Source: Bacteroidetes bacterium SW_11_45_7 (GTDB lineage: Bacteria > Bacteroidota > Bacteroidia > Chitinophagales > SW-11-45-7). Taken from it: a stretch of 6,741 bases of DNA. This document shows, piece after piece, positions 1 to 6,638 of the stretch. Where the stretch lies: contig PXTV01000241.1 of assembly GCA_003022985.1 (NCBI GenBank), positions 1 through 6,741 of the forward strand, given 5' to 3'. Under the pieces are notes generated by a model, which saw nothing but the letters and a program-made list of their open reading frames with translations, was not told the origin of the DNA and ran no database searches. Each line of letters starts with the position of its first letter. The first letter of the stretch is position 1. A program made the position numbers and the translations under genes.

Positions 1-115
1 TGCTTAAAAGAAAAGCATTTGGTTTTAGAGATATGGATTATTTCGTATTGAAGATACTATCAATGCACTTGAATAGGTACGCGTTATTTTGAAGAACCAC
101 TTTTGGAAAGTTGCC
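1..115 (+). mobile_element. Right end of an insertion sequence (probable ISL3-type)
   Basis: The transposase reading frame stops at 92 and is followed within a few bases by a segment at 97-115 (CCACTTTTGGAAAGTTGCC) that has the look of a terminal inverted repeat of this family, which in my recollection often reads as a C/A-rich end followed by TTTTGG and GGAAG-like bases. The left end, the matching repeat and the target duplication are outside the window, so the boundary is a guess. Bases 116-314 hold no gene that I can see, only a small hairpin with a GTGGC/GCCAC stem at 144-157 and the leader of the next gene. Confidence 0.4.
3..92 (+). CDS. C-terminal fragment of an ISL3/ISAon1-like transposase (5' end outside the window)
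   Basis: The frame starting at base 3 is open to a TGA at 90-92 and gives 29 residues containing KRKAFGFRDMDYF followed by a leucine-rich tail. A Lys-Arg-Lys-(aromatic)-Gly-(Phe/Tyr)-Arg segment shortly before the stop is what I know from the C-termini of ISL3-family transposases, including the ISAon1 group common in Bacteroidota. These are DDE enzymes that cut and rejoin the ends of their insertion sequence. The catalytic domain lies to the left of the window, so it cannot be said whether the gene is intact. The frame could be open by chance over so short a stretch, but the motif makes that unlikely. The family call is from memory of the motif, not from an alignment. Confidence 0.68.
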   Translation, partial: LKRKAFGFRDMDYFVLKILSMHLNRYALF

Positions 116-205
116 AGCCAAGGATTCAAAACCATATACAGCAGTGGCTTTAGCCACATTGTTAGCAGGAACCTCGAACCGTCTTATTCTGATGCTTAAA
201 AACCT

Positions 206-238
206 TTTAGCCATTGTCCTAAAAAAATCGTAATTTTA
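206..238 (+). promoter_or_regulatory. Weak candidate Bacteroidota promoter for the T9SS cargo gene at 315
   Basis: TAATTTTA at 231-238 differs by one base from the Bacteroidota -7 element TAnnTTTG, and a TTTA at 206-209 lies 21 nt upstream, about where the -33 TTTG element is expected. A better TTG at 214-216 is only 14 nt away, which is too close. Transcription would start about 70 nt before the ATG. Each element has a mismatch, so this is tentative. Confidence 0.18.
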
Positions 239-314
239 GTATATATACCATGCTTTGTCATCCTGCTTGTTCAAAACAAGGTTTATCAAACTTCTCCATC
301 AAAATCAATAGCTT

Positions 315-2000
315 ATGGCACGCCTGATCATCATCTTCACATTGTTCCTTGCCAGCGGGGTAGCTTTTAGCCAGTCACCCATTGCCCACAAGCATTTAGA
401 TGCCAACAATATCAGCGCCCGCTTTAACGCAAATGGCAATAATTTTTGGAATATTCCACAGCCTGATTCTGTATTCAATGCCAATACAGCTCAGTATAAA
501 TTTCCTGCCAATGCTGCTACGGGTACAATTTTTTCAAGCAGTCTTTGGATGGGCGGTGTTGTGCAGGATTCGATTTACACTGCTGTTTCATTGGCTGGTG
601 TTCCAACATCCGGCAGTAATCCTACAAGTTCGCAGGAATTCTGGACAGGCCCCATCCCGGCAAATGGGCAACCATCGAATGCTCATGCCAACAAGTGGAA
701 CAAAATATGGAAAGTTGCCAAATCAGAAGTGCAAGCCCATATTACAGATTATCAGGCCAATGGGCAAATCGATGGCCCTGTACCGGCAAGTATTCTCCAC
801 TGGCCGGCAAAAGGCAATCCCCAAGCAGAGGGCAATAATGGGGCTTCCCTTACCATCAACCAGGATGCTGCTCCTTTTGTGGATGTAGATAGCAACGGCA
901 TTTACGAGCCCAATAAAGGGGATTATCCGGCTATGAAAGGCGATCAGATGCTGTGGTGGGTATACAATAGTCTTTACGGCCAAAAGTCAGCTACCGGAGG
1001 TGGGCAAATGAGCGTTGAAATTCGCGCTTCCGCTTATGCCTATCGGGGAAATAACGACTCGCTTCTCAACCAGACCACATTTGTGCAGTACGAAGTGGAG
1101 AACAAAGGGAGCAAGACGTACCAGGATTTTTATTTAGGCAGCTACACCGATTTTGATCTCGGTTGTTTTGACAATGATTATGCAGGAAGCCATCCATCAA
1201 CCAATAGTTACTATGCCTACAATGGCACCCCGATCGATACATGCAATTATGACGGTCTTAACTTAGGGTATGGCAAGAATCCCCCAATGCAAATGGTTAC
1301 GATTTTGGATGCTCCTCAACAGGATTCTTTAATGAGCTCTTTTATTTATTATCTCCAAAAGGCTACATTACCAGATTATAAAGATTATCAAAGATCTTAC
1401 AGAGGTTTAAAAGGTCTTCTGAGAGATAGCACCAATTTTACTTATGGGGGAAGCGGCTTTGGCGGTACGCAGCCAACGAAATATCTCTTTCCAAGCGATC
1501 CTTGTGATACATCATCGAATGCCTGGTCCGAATTATCGGCAGCTAATGCACCTGCTGAAAGGAATGGTTTAGCAGGCATTGGGCCTGTTCAGCAGTTTTC
1601 ACCGGGCCAAACAGTTGAGGTGGAATGGGCTTATGTGACGACCCGGCCCGATACCAGCCAATGCGCATTCGGCTTCCCGGCATCCAAGGTGCAGCATATC
1701 AGACAATTTTACAAAAACAGCAATGATGTAGTAAGTAGTACGCAAGAGCCACCATCTGCGTCAAAACAAGTGCAAATCTTTCCCAACCCGAGCGATGAGC
1801 AAATCCATATTACCTTTAGCCAGCATAATAATGGGCCAACAATACTCACTTTAGTGGATAGTAAAGGGCAGGTCCAATTAGAAAAGCAACTCAAGGGAGG
1901 AAAAACAAGTTTGGATATTAGCTTTCTTGAAAGCGGTGTGTATTTTATACGGTTAGAGCAGAACAACAAAACCCGGAATCGGAAAGTGATCGTTCGGTAA
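315..2000 (+). CDS. Secreted protein with a type IX secretion (type A) sorting domain; function unknown
   Basis: A 561-residue exported protein. Residues 1-19 form a Sec signal peptide with a hydrophobic core (LIIIFTLFLASGVAF), probably cut before Gln20. The mature N-terminus has a conserved-looking block, HLDANNISARFNANGNNFW (27-45), then LWMGG (77-81) and FWTGP (109-113), a pattern I recognise from a widespread but uncharacterised group of Bacteroidota secreted proteins. Residues 190-205 read DVDSNGIYEPNKGDYP, an EF-hand/dockerin-like Asp/Asn-rich loop that may bind calcium. It is followed by GDQMLWWVYN (209-218). The rest is rich in Tyr, Asn, Gly and beta-strand patterns, with no catalytic motif that I recognise. 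Residues about 486-561 are the T9SS type A domain: IFPNP, then GVYFIRL and a basic end RKVIVR. The protein should cross the outer membrane by T9SS and be released or surface-anchored. The start is fixed by the signal peptide; the leader is A-rich without a Shine-Dalgarno. The gene is monocistronic here and convergent with the glycosyltransferase gene. Confidence 0.9.
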   Translation: MARLIIIFTLFLASGVAFSQSPIAHKHLDANNISARFNANGNNFWNIPQPDSVFNANTAQYKFPANAATGTIFSSSLWMGGVVQDSIYTAVSLAGVPTSGSNPTSSQEFWTGPIPANGQPSNAHANKWNKIWKVAKSEVQAHITDYQANGQIDGPVPASILHWPAKGNPQAEGNNGASLTINQDAAPFVDVDSNGIYEPNKGDYPAMKGDQMLWWVYNSLYGQKSATGGGQMSVEIRASAYAYRGNNDSLLNQTTFVQYEVENKGSKTYQDFYLGSYTDFDLGCFDNDYAGSHPSTNSYYAYNGTPIDTCNYDGLNLGYGKNPPMQMVTILDAPQQDSLMSSFIYYLQKATLPDYKDYQRSYRGLKGLLRDSTNFTYGGSGFGGTQPTKYLFPSDPCDTSSNAWSELSAANAPAERNGLAGIGPVQQFSPGQTVEVEWAYVTTRPDTSQCAFGFPASKVQHIRQFYKNSNDVVSSTQEPPSASKQVQIFPNPSDEQIHITFSQHNNGPTILTLVDSKGQVQLEKQLKGGKTSLDISFLESGVYFIRLEQNNKTRNRKVIVR

Positions 2001-2007
2001 TTGAAAG

Positions 2008-2100
2008 AGGTATCTTCCCCAATTATACCTTAGGAAGATAGGAGTCATATCTCCTGTAAGGTGGTGAGTTACGCTATCAGGCATAGAACTGATGTGACTC
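2008..2100. repeat. Cluster of small inverted repeats in the convergent spacer; possible terminator region
   Basis: The 126-bp spacer between two convergent genes contains TATCTTCC (2011-2018) and GGAAGATA (2033-2040), a perfect 8-bp stem starting 10 nt after the stop of the plus-strand gene. An alternative 6-bp stem AGGTAT/ATACCT (2008-2013 with 2025-2030) overlaps it. Further on, GAGTCATATC (2042-2051) pairs with GATGTGACTC (2091-2100) over 10 bp if one G-U pair is allowed, and encloses smaller stems. A role in ending transcription from both sides is plausible from position, but no clear U-tract follows any stem, so no classical intrinsic terminator can be claimed. Confidence 0.35.
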
Positions 2101-2126
2101 GAATTCCGGCAAGACCTCAATTTTGC

Positions 2127-3275
2127 TCAATGGTTTTTTGATTGGACGTAATGAGCCATTTTGTTGTAGGCCTCGTAAACACGGGATTGCAGGTTTCTAT
2201 ATAAAGCCGGGGTTTGGTCAATTTTTTCTTCCACTTTGTTAAGCGTTAGCTGCTTCAGGAAGTTTGCCACTTGATCATCGATTCGGTCATTTTCATCGAT
2301 AAGCCAGCCCGCGTCTTGCAACATGTACCAGTTATCGCTGTTTCGATCGCCACAAAACAAAATACAGGAATTGGATGCAATAGCACTAACGGCTTTTGAC
2401 GGCACTGCAATGTGCGTCCAGGATGTATAAAGGGTAACCAGGTGAATTTGTATAAAATGAAGCTTATTCCTGGCCACGCGGTCAACTAAAACAACACCTT
2501 CCTTGTTTTTTGCATATTCTTTTACTTCAGCCGCTTTGCTCCCGTAAAGCGCTAATACAAGTTGGTGTTTTTCGGGCTCGATGTGATCGATAACAGCTTT
2601 AATAAATTCGGGATTGTGGGCGTCTCCAAGGTTGCCACAATAGCCGAGTGTGATCTTATTCTTTTGCAACCAATCGGGCTCATCGTATGATTTGTCCTGA
2701 TGAAACAATACGCCACAGGGAAGGATGATGGTGGCAAGATCTTGCTGGAATTCCTTTTTTAAATGTTCAGCTTGCTTAGGCCCCAATGCGATCAAAAGGT
2801 TGGGGTCTCCTTGATAAGTTTTGCTTTTGGCCCCCTTATACAGCGGATTTTTGGGACTGATTTTGCCGGTAACAGCAAAAAACTCGGGAAAAAGATCAAA
2901 GGTCCATAAACACCAATCGATCTCTTTACCAAAGAGCAATGAGCACCAAAAAGGCAACAACGGTGGACTTGTGGAACAAACAATTAGTGAGTGTTTGAAT
3001 TTGCGGGCCTTGAGGGCTAACATCAAGCCATCGTAGAGGAAAGTGATAAAACGGAGCAATGCATTCCGACCCTGGTAAGGAGTTTTGATGTTCGTTACAT
3101 GCCCCACAGGTTCGCGATCAGCACCTCCACCTTCAAATGTTCTGTCTATACAGAGGATATTGCATTTGATATTGTAATGATCCTGTAAATATTTGACCAT
3201 ATCCCATATTGACTCGCCATTAATATTGGGATTTGGCGGGTAATGTCTGGTTAAGAAGGTGATTTCTTGCGGCAT
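2127..3275 (-). CDS. GT4-like (GT-B fold) glycosyltransferase
   Basis: A 382-residue soluble enzyme expected to transfer a sugar from a nucleotide-sugar donor to a growing surface glycan on the cytoplasmic side of the membrane. The N-terminal half resembles the WbuB-like GT4 acceptor domain: RHYPPNPNINGES at 10-22, then STSPPLLPFW (101-110), WTFDLFPE (124-131) and ALGPKQAEHLKK (163-174). The C-terminal Rossmann half starts with TLGYCGNLGDAHN (209-221) and has VPSK (291-294) and a DAGWLID segment (321-327), the usual donor-binding region. The canonical EX7E pair of GT4 enzymes is not visible there: the stretch after VPSK reads AVSAIASNS, without Glu. There is no signal peptide or transmembrane helix. 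Donor and acceptor cannot be predicted. It lies 54 nt downstream of the epimerase gene on the same strand and is probably cotranscribed with it. The start at 3275 fits directly before the first beta strand (EITFLTR). Confidence 0.85.
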   Translation of the reverse strand: MPQEITFLTRHYPPNPNINGESIWDMVKYLQDHYNIKCNILCIDRTFEGGGADREPVGHVTNIKTPYQGRNALLRFITFLYDGLMLALKARKFKHSLIVCSTSPPLLPFWCSLLFGKEIDWCLWTFDLFPEFFAVTGKISPKNPLYKGAKSKTYQGDPNLLIALGPKQAEHLKKEFQQDLATIILPCGVLFHQDKSYDEPDWLQKNKITLGYCGNLGDAHNPEFIKAVIDHIEPEKHQLVLALYGSKAAEVKEYAKNKEGVVLVDRVARNKLHFIQIHLVTLYTSWTHIAVPSKAVSAIASNSCILFCGDRNSDNWYMLQDAGWLIDENDRIDDQVANFLKQLTLNKVEEKIDQTPALYRNLQSRVYEAYNKMAHYVQSKNH

Positions 3276-3329
3276 AATAGAGATAGTGAGTTGAGCTTAG
3301 GCAGGACCAGGACAGGAAAAGGACGATTT

Positions 3330-4391
3330 TTACACGCGTTCCCTCATCGAATTGTACATCTGTTCAAGTGTGGAGGTCAAGTCGTAATAGTAGTCCCATT
3401 CGGGATAGTGGTTTTTAAACTTTTGTACATCGCTTATATACCAGATATGATCGCCCACTCGGTTTTGCTCACTGTAAGAGTAATTCATTTTATTGCCGGT
3501 AATTTTCTCGCATAACTCGATAGCTTCGAGCATTGAACAATTGGCAAATCTGCTTCCACCGGCATTATAAACTTCTCCACAACGCGGATTTTGATAAAAA
3601 TGCCAGAACATGTTTACAAGATCGTAACTGTGGATGTTATCGCGCACTTGTTTGCCCTTATAACCAAATATTTTGTAATGGCTTCCCGTAATGGCGCATT
3701 TCATAAGGTAAGCGAGAAAACCGTGTAATTGGGCACCCGAATGATTAGGTCCTGTCAAACATCCCCCGCGGAAGCTGGCTGTCTCCATATTGAAGTAATA
3801 GCCGTACTCCTGGACAAGGACGTCAGCTGCCACTTTAGAAGCACCGAATAACGAATGTGTCGTCCTGTCGATACTCATTTCTTCGTCAATGCCCCTCTCG
3901 TAATATTTGTGGCTTTGCTCAACTTCCCAGCGTTTTGGCCATTCAACAAGTGGCAAATAATTGGGATTATCACCGTAAACCTTGTTGGTGGAAGTGAAAA
4001 TGAAAACGGTGTCAGGACAATAAAGACGGGAGAGTTCCAAAAGGTTAAGCGTCCCTGTTGCATTAACGCTAAAATCGACAAAAGGCTCTTTTGCAGCCCA
4101 ATCATGACTCGGTTGAGCAGCGGTATGCACGATAAGCTTAATGTCTTTTTGATACTTTTCATAGATTTCTGTCAATTGATCAACCTTACGGATATCGATA
4201 TCGTGGTGCTGATAATTGGAGTACTTTTCCTGCAGGACACTTTTGTTCCAGTTTGTTGAGGCACCGTTGCCAAAAAAATAAGCTCGCATGTCGTTATCAA
4301 TACCAATGATAAGATCGAACTTATCTGCCAGAAACGCTACAGATTCACTTCCAATAAGCCCTGTAGATCCAGTTATTAAAGCTATATCCAT
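3330..4391 (-). CDS. NAD-dependent nucleotide-sugar epimerase, CDP-paratose/tyvelose 2-epimerase-like
   Basis: A 353-residue extended short-chain dehydrogenase/reductase (SDR). Residues 7-14 (TGSTGLIG) form the GxxGxxG NAD-binding loop, with Asp32 after the second strand expected to bind the adenine ribose. [10 protein letters not shown] (89-98), [10 protein letters not shown] (110-119) and TSTNKVYGD (133-141) follow; the last matches the STNKVYGD of Salmonella RfbE (tyvelose epimerase), which interconverts CDP-paratose and CDP-tyvelose at C2. [18 protein letters not shown] and [14 protein letters not shown] further on also fit that group, as does NAGGS. The active-site YxxxK of SDRs appears here as FGASK, with Phe182 and Lys186, so the usual catalytic Tyr is absent; the codon is plainly TTC on the minus strand. 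I think related Bacteroidota homologues share the SLFGASK spelling, but have not verified this. Exact substrate is therefore uncertain: a CDP-, UDP- or GDP-sugar is possible. It is the first gene of a likely two-gene operon with the glycosyltransferase. Confidence 0.86.
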   Translation of the reverse strand: MDIALITGSTGLIGSESVAFLADKFDLIIGIDNDMRAYFFGNGASTNWNKSVLQEKYSNYQHHDIDIRKVDQLTEIYEKYQKDIKLIVHTAAQPSHDWAAKEPFVDFSVNATGTLNLLELSRLYCPDTVFIFTSTNKVYGDNPNYLPLVEWPKRWEVEQSHKYYERGIDEEMSIDRTTHSLFGASKVAADVLVQEYGYYFNMETASFRGGCLTGPNHSGAQLHGFLAYLMKCAITGSHYKIFGYKGKQVRDNIHSYDLVNMFWHFYQNPRCGEVYNAGGSRFANCSMLEAIELCEKITGNKMNYSYSEQNRVGDHIWYISDVQKFKNHYPEWDYYYDLTSTLEQMYNSMRERV

Positions 4392-4466
4392 AAAATCGGT
4401 GATTTATAGTGTTGATAAAACCGGCCAAGACTGCTGCTTACGGCCAAGCTGCACCGGGAATAATGG

Positions 4467-4497
4467 CAAAATAACAGAAAAGCTTCCAAAAGGACAA
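4467..4497 (-). promoter_or_regulatory. Candidate promoter for the epimerase-glycosyltransferase operon
   Basis: Read on the minus strand, TTG (4497-4495) is followed after 20 nt by TTATTTTG (4474-4467), one base off the Bacteroidota -7 consensus TAnnTTTG at a suitable -33 to -7 distance. It would leave an untranslated leader of about 70 nt before the epimerase ATG at 4391. Short AT-rich motifs of this kind occur by chance, so the call is moderate at best. Confidence 0.3.
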
Positions 4498-4686
4498 TGG
4501 GGAAATCCTATAAATAAATAACCGAATAACATATCTGTCTTCTCCCCTTTTGACACGGTGAATGCTCTTTTTTACCAGTAGGCCTTAGTCGCTATTACTT
4601 CTGTCGTTCGCCTGTGAAATAACTAAGGTTGGGGGTAGTTACAACTGCCGATGTACATTTTTCCAATGCGGTAAATCCAATTGATT

Positions 4687-4731
4687 TTATCCCAACCTTC
4701 CTCCGGCTTCAACTTTGGAAAGATGGGATAA
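4687..4731 (-). terminator. Hairpin directly downstream of the T9SS cargo gene; possible terminator
   Basis: TTATCCCA (4687-4694) and TGGGATAA (4724-4731) form a perfect 8-bp stem that continues inward, past two mismatches, with TTCC/GGAA (4698-4701 with 4717-4720), leaving a 15-nt loop. It starts 14 nt after the stop of the minus-strand gene, where a terminator or 3'-end-stabilising hairpin would sit. On the minus strand the following bases are A-rich rather than U-rich, so it is not a standard intrinsic terminator. Confidence 0.35.
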
Positions 4732-4745
4732 GCAGTGCATTGAAA

Positions 4746-6440
4746 TTAGTTACTGATCACAAACTTCCGGCTCAACGTCCCGTTGGGCGTTGTAACAGTA
4801 GCCACATATACGCCAGCTGGTTGCGCATTGAGGGTAATCGTTTGCCGGTTACCGGTCATTGTTGATCGATGGATCAGGCGACCCTGAATATCGCGAATCC
4901 TGATGGTAGCTCGATCAACGATCTCATATGTTTCCACCATCAGCTTATCCTGTACATAAGTTGGATAAATCCTGAGATTACCGGATGGAGAAGGTGTTTC
5001 GATGCCAACTGCTGTTAAGGTGTCGCAATAACTGTTGTTGCTCATATCGGGATCGGGCGCTTGGTTCGGGGCCATCACAAAAGGGCAAACCTCGCTTTGA
5101 AATGAATCTTTCTCGTGGAAGTCAGTAATGTTCCCTATTTGTAATGTGGTACTATCCCCCGGTAGAAGGTTGATGGAATCATGGACTTGATGATAGTGAT
5201 TATCCCTGCACATCCTACTATCATCGATTCTGTAATACGTGCTTAATCGGTGAATTGTGTCTTTTGTACTGTTATTCCGAACTGTGGCGTAGAGATCGTA
5301 AAGAACGTTGTAAATATTCGGGCCGGGAGTCTGCTCAAAAGATAGATTGTCTGTATATGAGTCAGTTAAGGCTATATCAACCGATCTGTCTTGAGCTGTA
5401 TCCGGTAAGTGAATGGTTTTGAACAGGAGTACATTGCTGTTCCTTTTTTGCTGGAGGCCAGTCATACCTAAAACGCTGTCCCGGACATACATATCCTTCA
5501 CAACCCGGCTCGAATCGCCAAACGCCACCAGGTCACTCATTTGCTGGCTCATGGTTATGCTTTTAACTTGCCATTCCGATTTTTGCGGATTGAGCCCGGC
5601 CAGTATTAGACGATCCTGCCACGTAGTAAGTACAGGTGCAGTGGCAAAATTTGAGATTAAGCTCTTTTGGGCTATGATGTTGAGTGAATCGTTCAAATAA
5701 TATAAGTTTTCACCATCAGTAGCTGCAATGGTATCACCTTGCCAATGAGTGGCATCGATAGGATTGAAACTTGTGTTTTTGTGCAATTGAGTAACTTCTT
5801 CATTGTACAGGGCAATGCCCCCTTGAAATATGAATGCAACCTGCTCTTGTCGATAGGATACATGAAAAACAGGGCTCTCCATGTTATGCGATGTGATGAA
5901 GAATGACTGACCATTTGGCGTGAGCCCATATAGTGAATCAGCTATAATCAAAGATGAATCGGATGGAAACGTATAGCTTTCGCGAAGGTTTTCACCTCCC
6001 AATGAAAACTGCCATTGGGTAGATGAACTGTCGCTCGACATGAATGCTTTATTCATAAGAGAACCCGCTACAGGCATCCCGCACGGGGATTTATTATGTA
6101 TGCTCACTAAAATTTGACCGCCTGGTTTCTTTTGTAAAGAACTAAACTGACCTCCGTTAAAAGAAGAAGTGTTAATACGGACGAAGGTATCAGATGCGGC
6201 TTGCCGGTGGAGCAACAAAGGATAAAAAGGGTCTCTACGCTCATCCTGTTCACTCCCCATGATCCACCAACCGTTTCCATTGGCCATCACACTTTTGGCC
6301 TTCATAGAGTAAGACCGACTCCAAACTCGTTCAATGGGTTGAGGTTGGGCCTGGCCATAGCTACCGGCAAGGCAGAGAAGAAGGATCGCCAAAACAACTT
6401 GAGGCCGGCATGGCCAATGAAATTTGGGAAAAGGGTGCAT
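4746..6440 (-). CDS. Secreted protein with propeller-like region, CARDB-like domain and T9SS sorting domain
   Basis: A 564-residue exported protein of unknown role. The basic-aromatic N-terminus precedes a hydrophobic stretch (residues 15-26, VVLAILLLCLAG) and a cleavage site near SYGQAQ (27-32), which fixes the start. Residues about 35-345 consist of repeated beta-strand units with phrases such as GENLYYLNDSLNIIAQKSL and DRLILAGLNPQKSEWQV, suggestive of a beta-propeller, although no repeat signature is strict enough to name. Residues about 353-477 look like a CARDB-type Ig-like domain (YDLYATVRNNSTKDTI, LLPGDSTTL, DPDMSNNSYCDT) with cysteines at 411, 452 and 472. Residues about 488-564 are a type A T9SS sorting domain: LRIYPTYVQDKL, IRDIQGRLIH, PAGVYVATV and the terminal RKFVISN. 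The usual YPNP motif is YPTY here. The protein should be surface-displayed or released through T9SS, perhaps as an adhesin or structural component. It is separated from the upstream partial barrel gene by about 200 bp, with its own candidate promoter. Confidence 0.88.
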   Translation of the reverse strand: MHPFPKFHWPCRPQVVLAILLLCLAGSYGQAQPQPIERVWSRSYSMKAKSVMANGNGWWIMGSEQDERRDPFYPLLLHRQAASDTFVRINTSSFNGGQFSSLQKKPGGQILVSIHNKSPCGMPVAGSLMNKAFMSSDSSSTQWQFSLGGENLRESYTFPSDSSLIIADSLYGLTPNGQSFFITSHNMESPVFHVSYRQEQVAFIFQGGIALYNEEVTQLHKNTSFNPIDATHWQGDTIAATDGENLYYLNDSLNIIAQKSLISNFATAPVLTTWQDRLILAGLNPQKSEWQVKSITMSQQMSDLVAFGDSSRVVKDMYVRDSVLGMTGLQQKRNSNVLLFKTIHLPDTAQDRSVDIALTDSYTDNLSFEQTPGPNIYNVLYDLYATVRNNSTKDTIHRLSTYYRIDDSRMCRDNHYHQVHDSINLLPGDSTTLQIGNITDFHEKDSFQSEVCPFVMAPNQAPDPDMSNNSYCDTLTAVGIETPSPSGNLRIYPTYVQDKLMVETYEIVDRATIRIRDIQGRLIHRSTMTGNRQTITLNAQPAGVYVATVTTPNGTLSRKFVISN

Positions 6441-6462
6441 ATAACAGGAATTAGTTTTAACT

Positions 6463-6493
6463 TAAATTTATACAAAATCATTTGATTCTACAA
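6463..6493 (-). promoter_or_regulatory. Candidate promoter for the 564-residue T9SS cargo gene
   Basis: On the minus strand TTG (6493-6491) is followed after 20 nt by TAAATTTA (6470-6463), one mismatch from TAnnTTTG, and the ATG at 6440 lies about 20 nt further on. A second possible pair overlaps it: TTTG (6506-6503), 22 nt, TGATTTTG (6480-6473). The region is AT-rich, so chance matches are expected, but spacing equals that of the epimerase promoter candidate. Confidence 0.3.
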
Positions 6494-6638
6494 TGATATT
6501 AACAAAAACCAGGCTACTTCTCAGATGCGAAATTGCAAAGGATGCTCACTCAACCTCTTTTAAAAAGAAGTGTGGTGTGGATATAGGTTCAAGAAAGGTA
6601 TTTGAACAGAGCCGGGTACTTGTTAGCCAATTGCTGCG

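Larger units (their letters stand above)
4392..4745. other. 354-bp intergenic spacer without a recognisable gene
   Basis: The spacer lies between the stop of the minus-strand T9SS cargo gene and the start of the epimerase gene. It holds the candidate promoter at 4467-4497 and the inverted repeats at 4625-4731. Both strands are interrupted by many stops; the only open run is 40 codons in frame with, and directly after, the TAA of the T9SS cargo gene, which I regard as probably chance. I see no tRNA, riboswitch or insertion-sequence remnant in it. Confidence 0.6.

Noticed and set aside
104..720. Exact 13-base direct repeat TGGAAAGTTGCCA at 104-116 and 708-720.
   Set aside because: One copy is in the putative IS end and one in coding sequence; a single 13-base match is expected by chance in a window this size about one time in three.
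2042..2115. tRNA-like look of the convergent spacer, with CTCGAATTCC resembling a T-arm.
   Set aside because: The five-base stem needed around the T-loop does not form, and no acceptor stem or anticodon arm of the right size can be drawn.
3302..3324. Short AGGAC/CAGGA reiterations in the 54-bp gap between the epimerase and glycosyltransferase genes.
   Set aside because: Units are five bases with irregular spacing; this is a purine-rich stretch rather than a true tandem repeat, and no function can be supported.
3855..4259. 134-codon plus-strand frame opposite the epimerase gene.
   Set aside because: It is a shadow of the epimerase, which has full SDR motifs; the antisense product has no domain features and no leader signals.
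4623..4745. Open frame of 40 codons in phase with, and immediately after, the TAA of the 564-residue T9SS cargo gene (reads AYPIFPKLKPEEGWDKINW in part).
   Set aside because: T9SS domains normally end exactly at a basic strand such as RKFVISN, which is where the stop lies. A 40-codon open run is not rare by chance (about 15%), has no start codon of its own before residue 30, and overlaps the hairpin.
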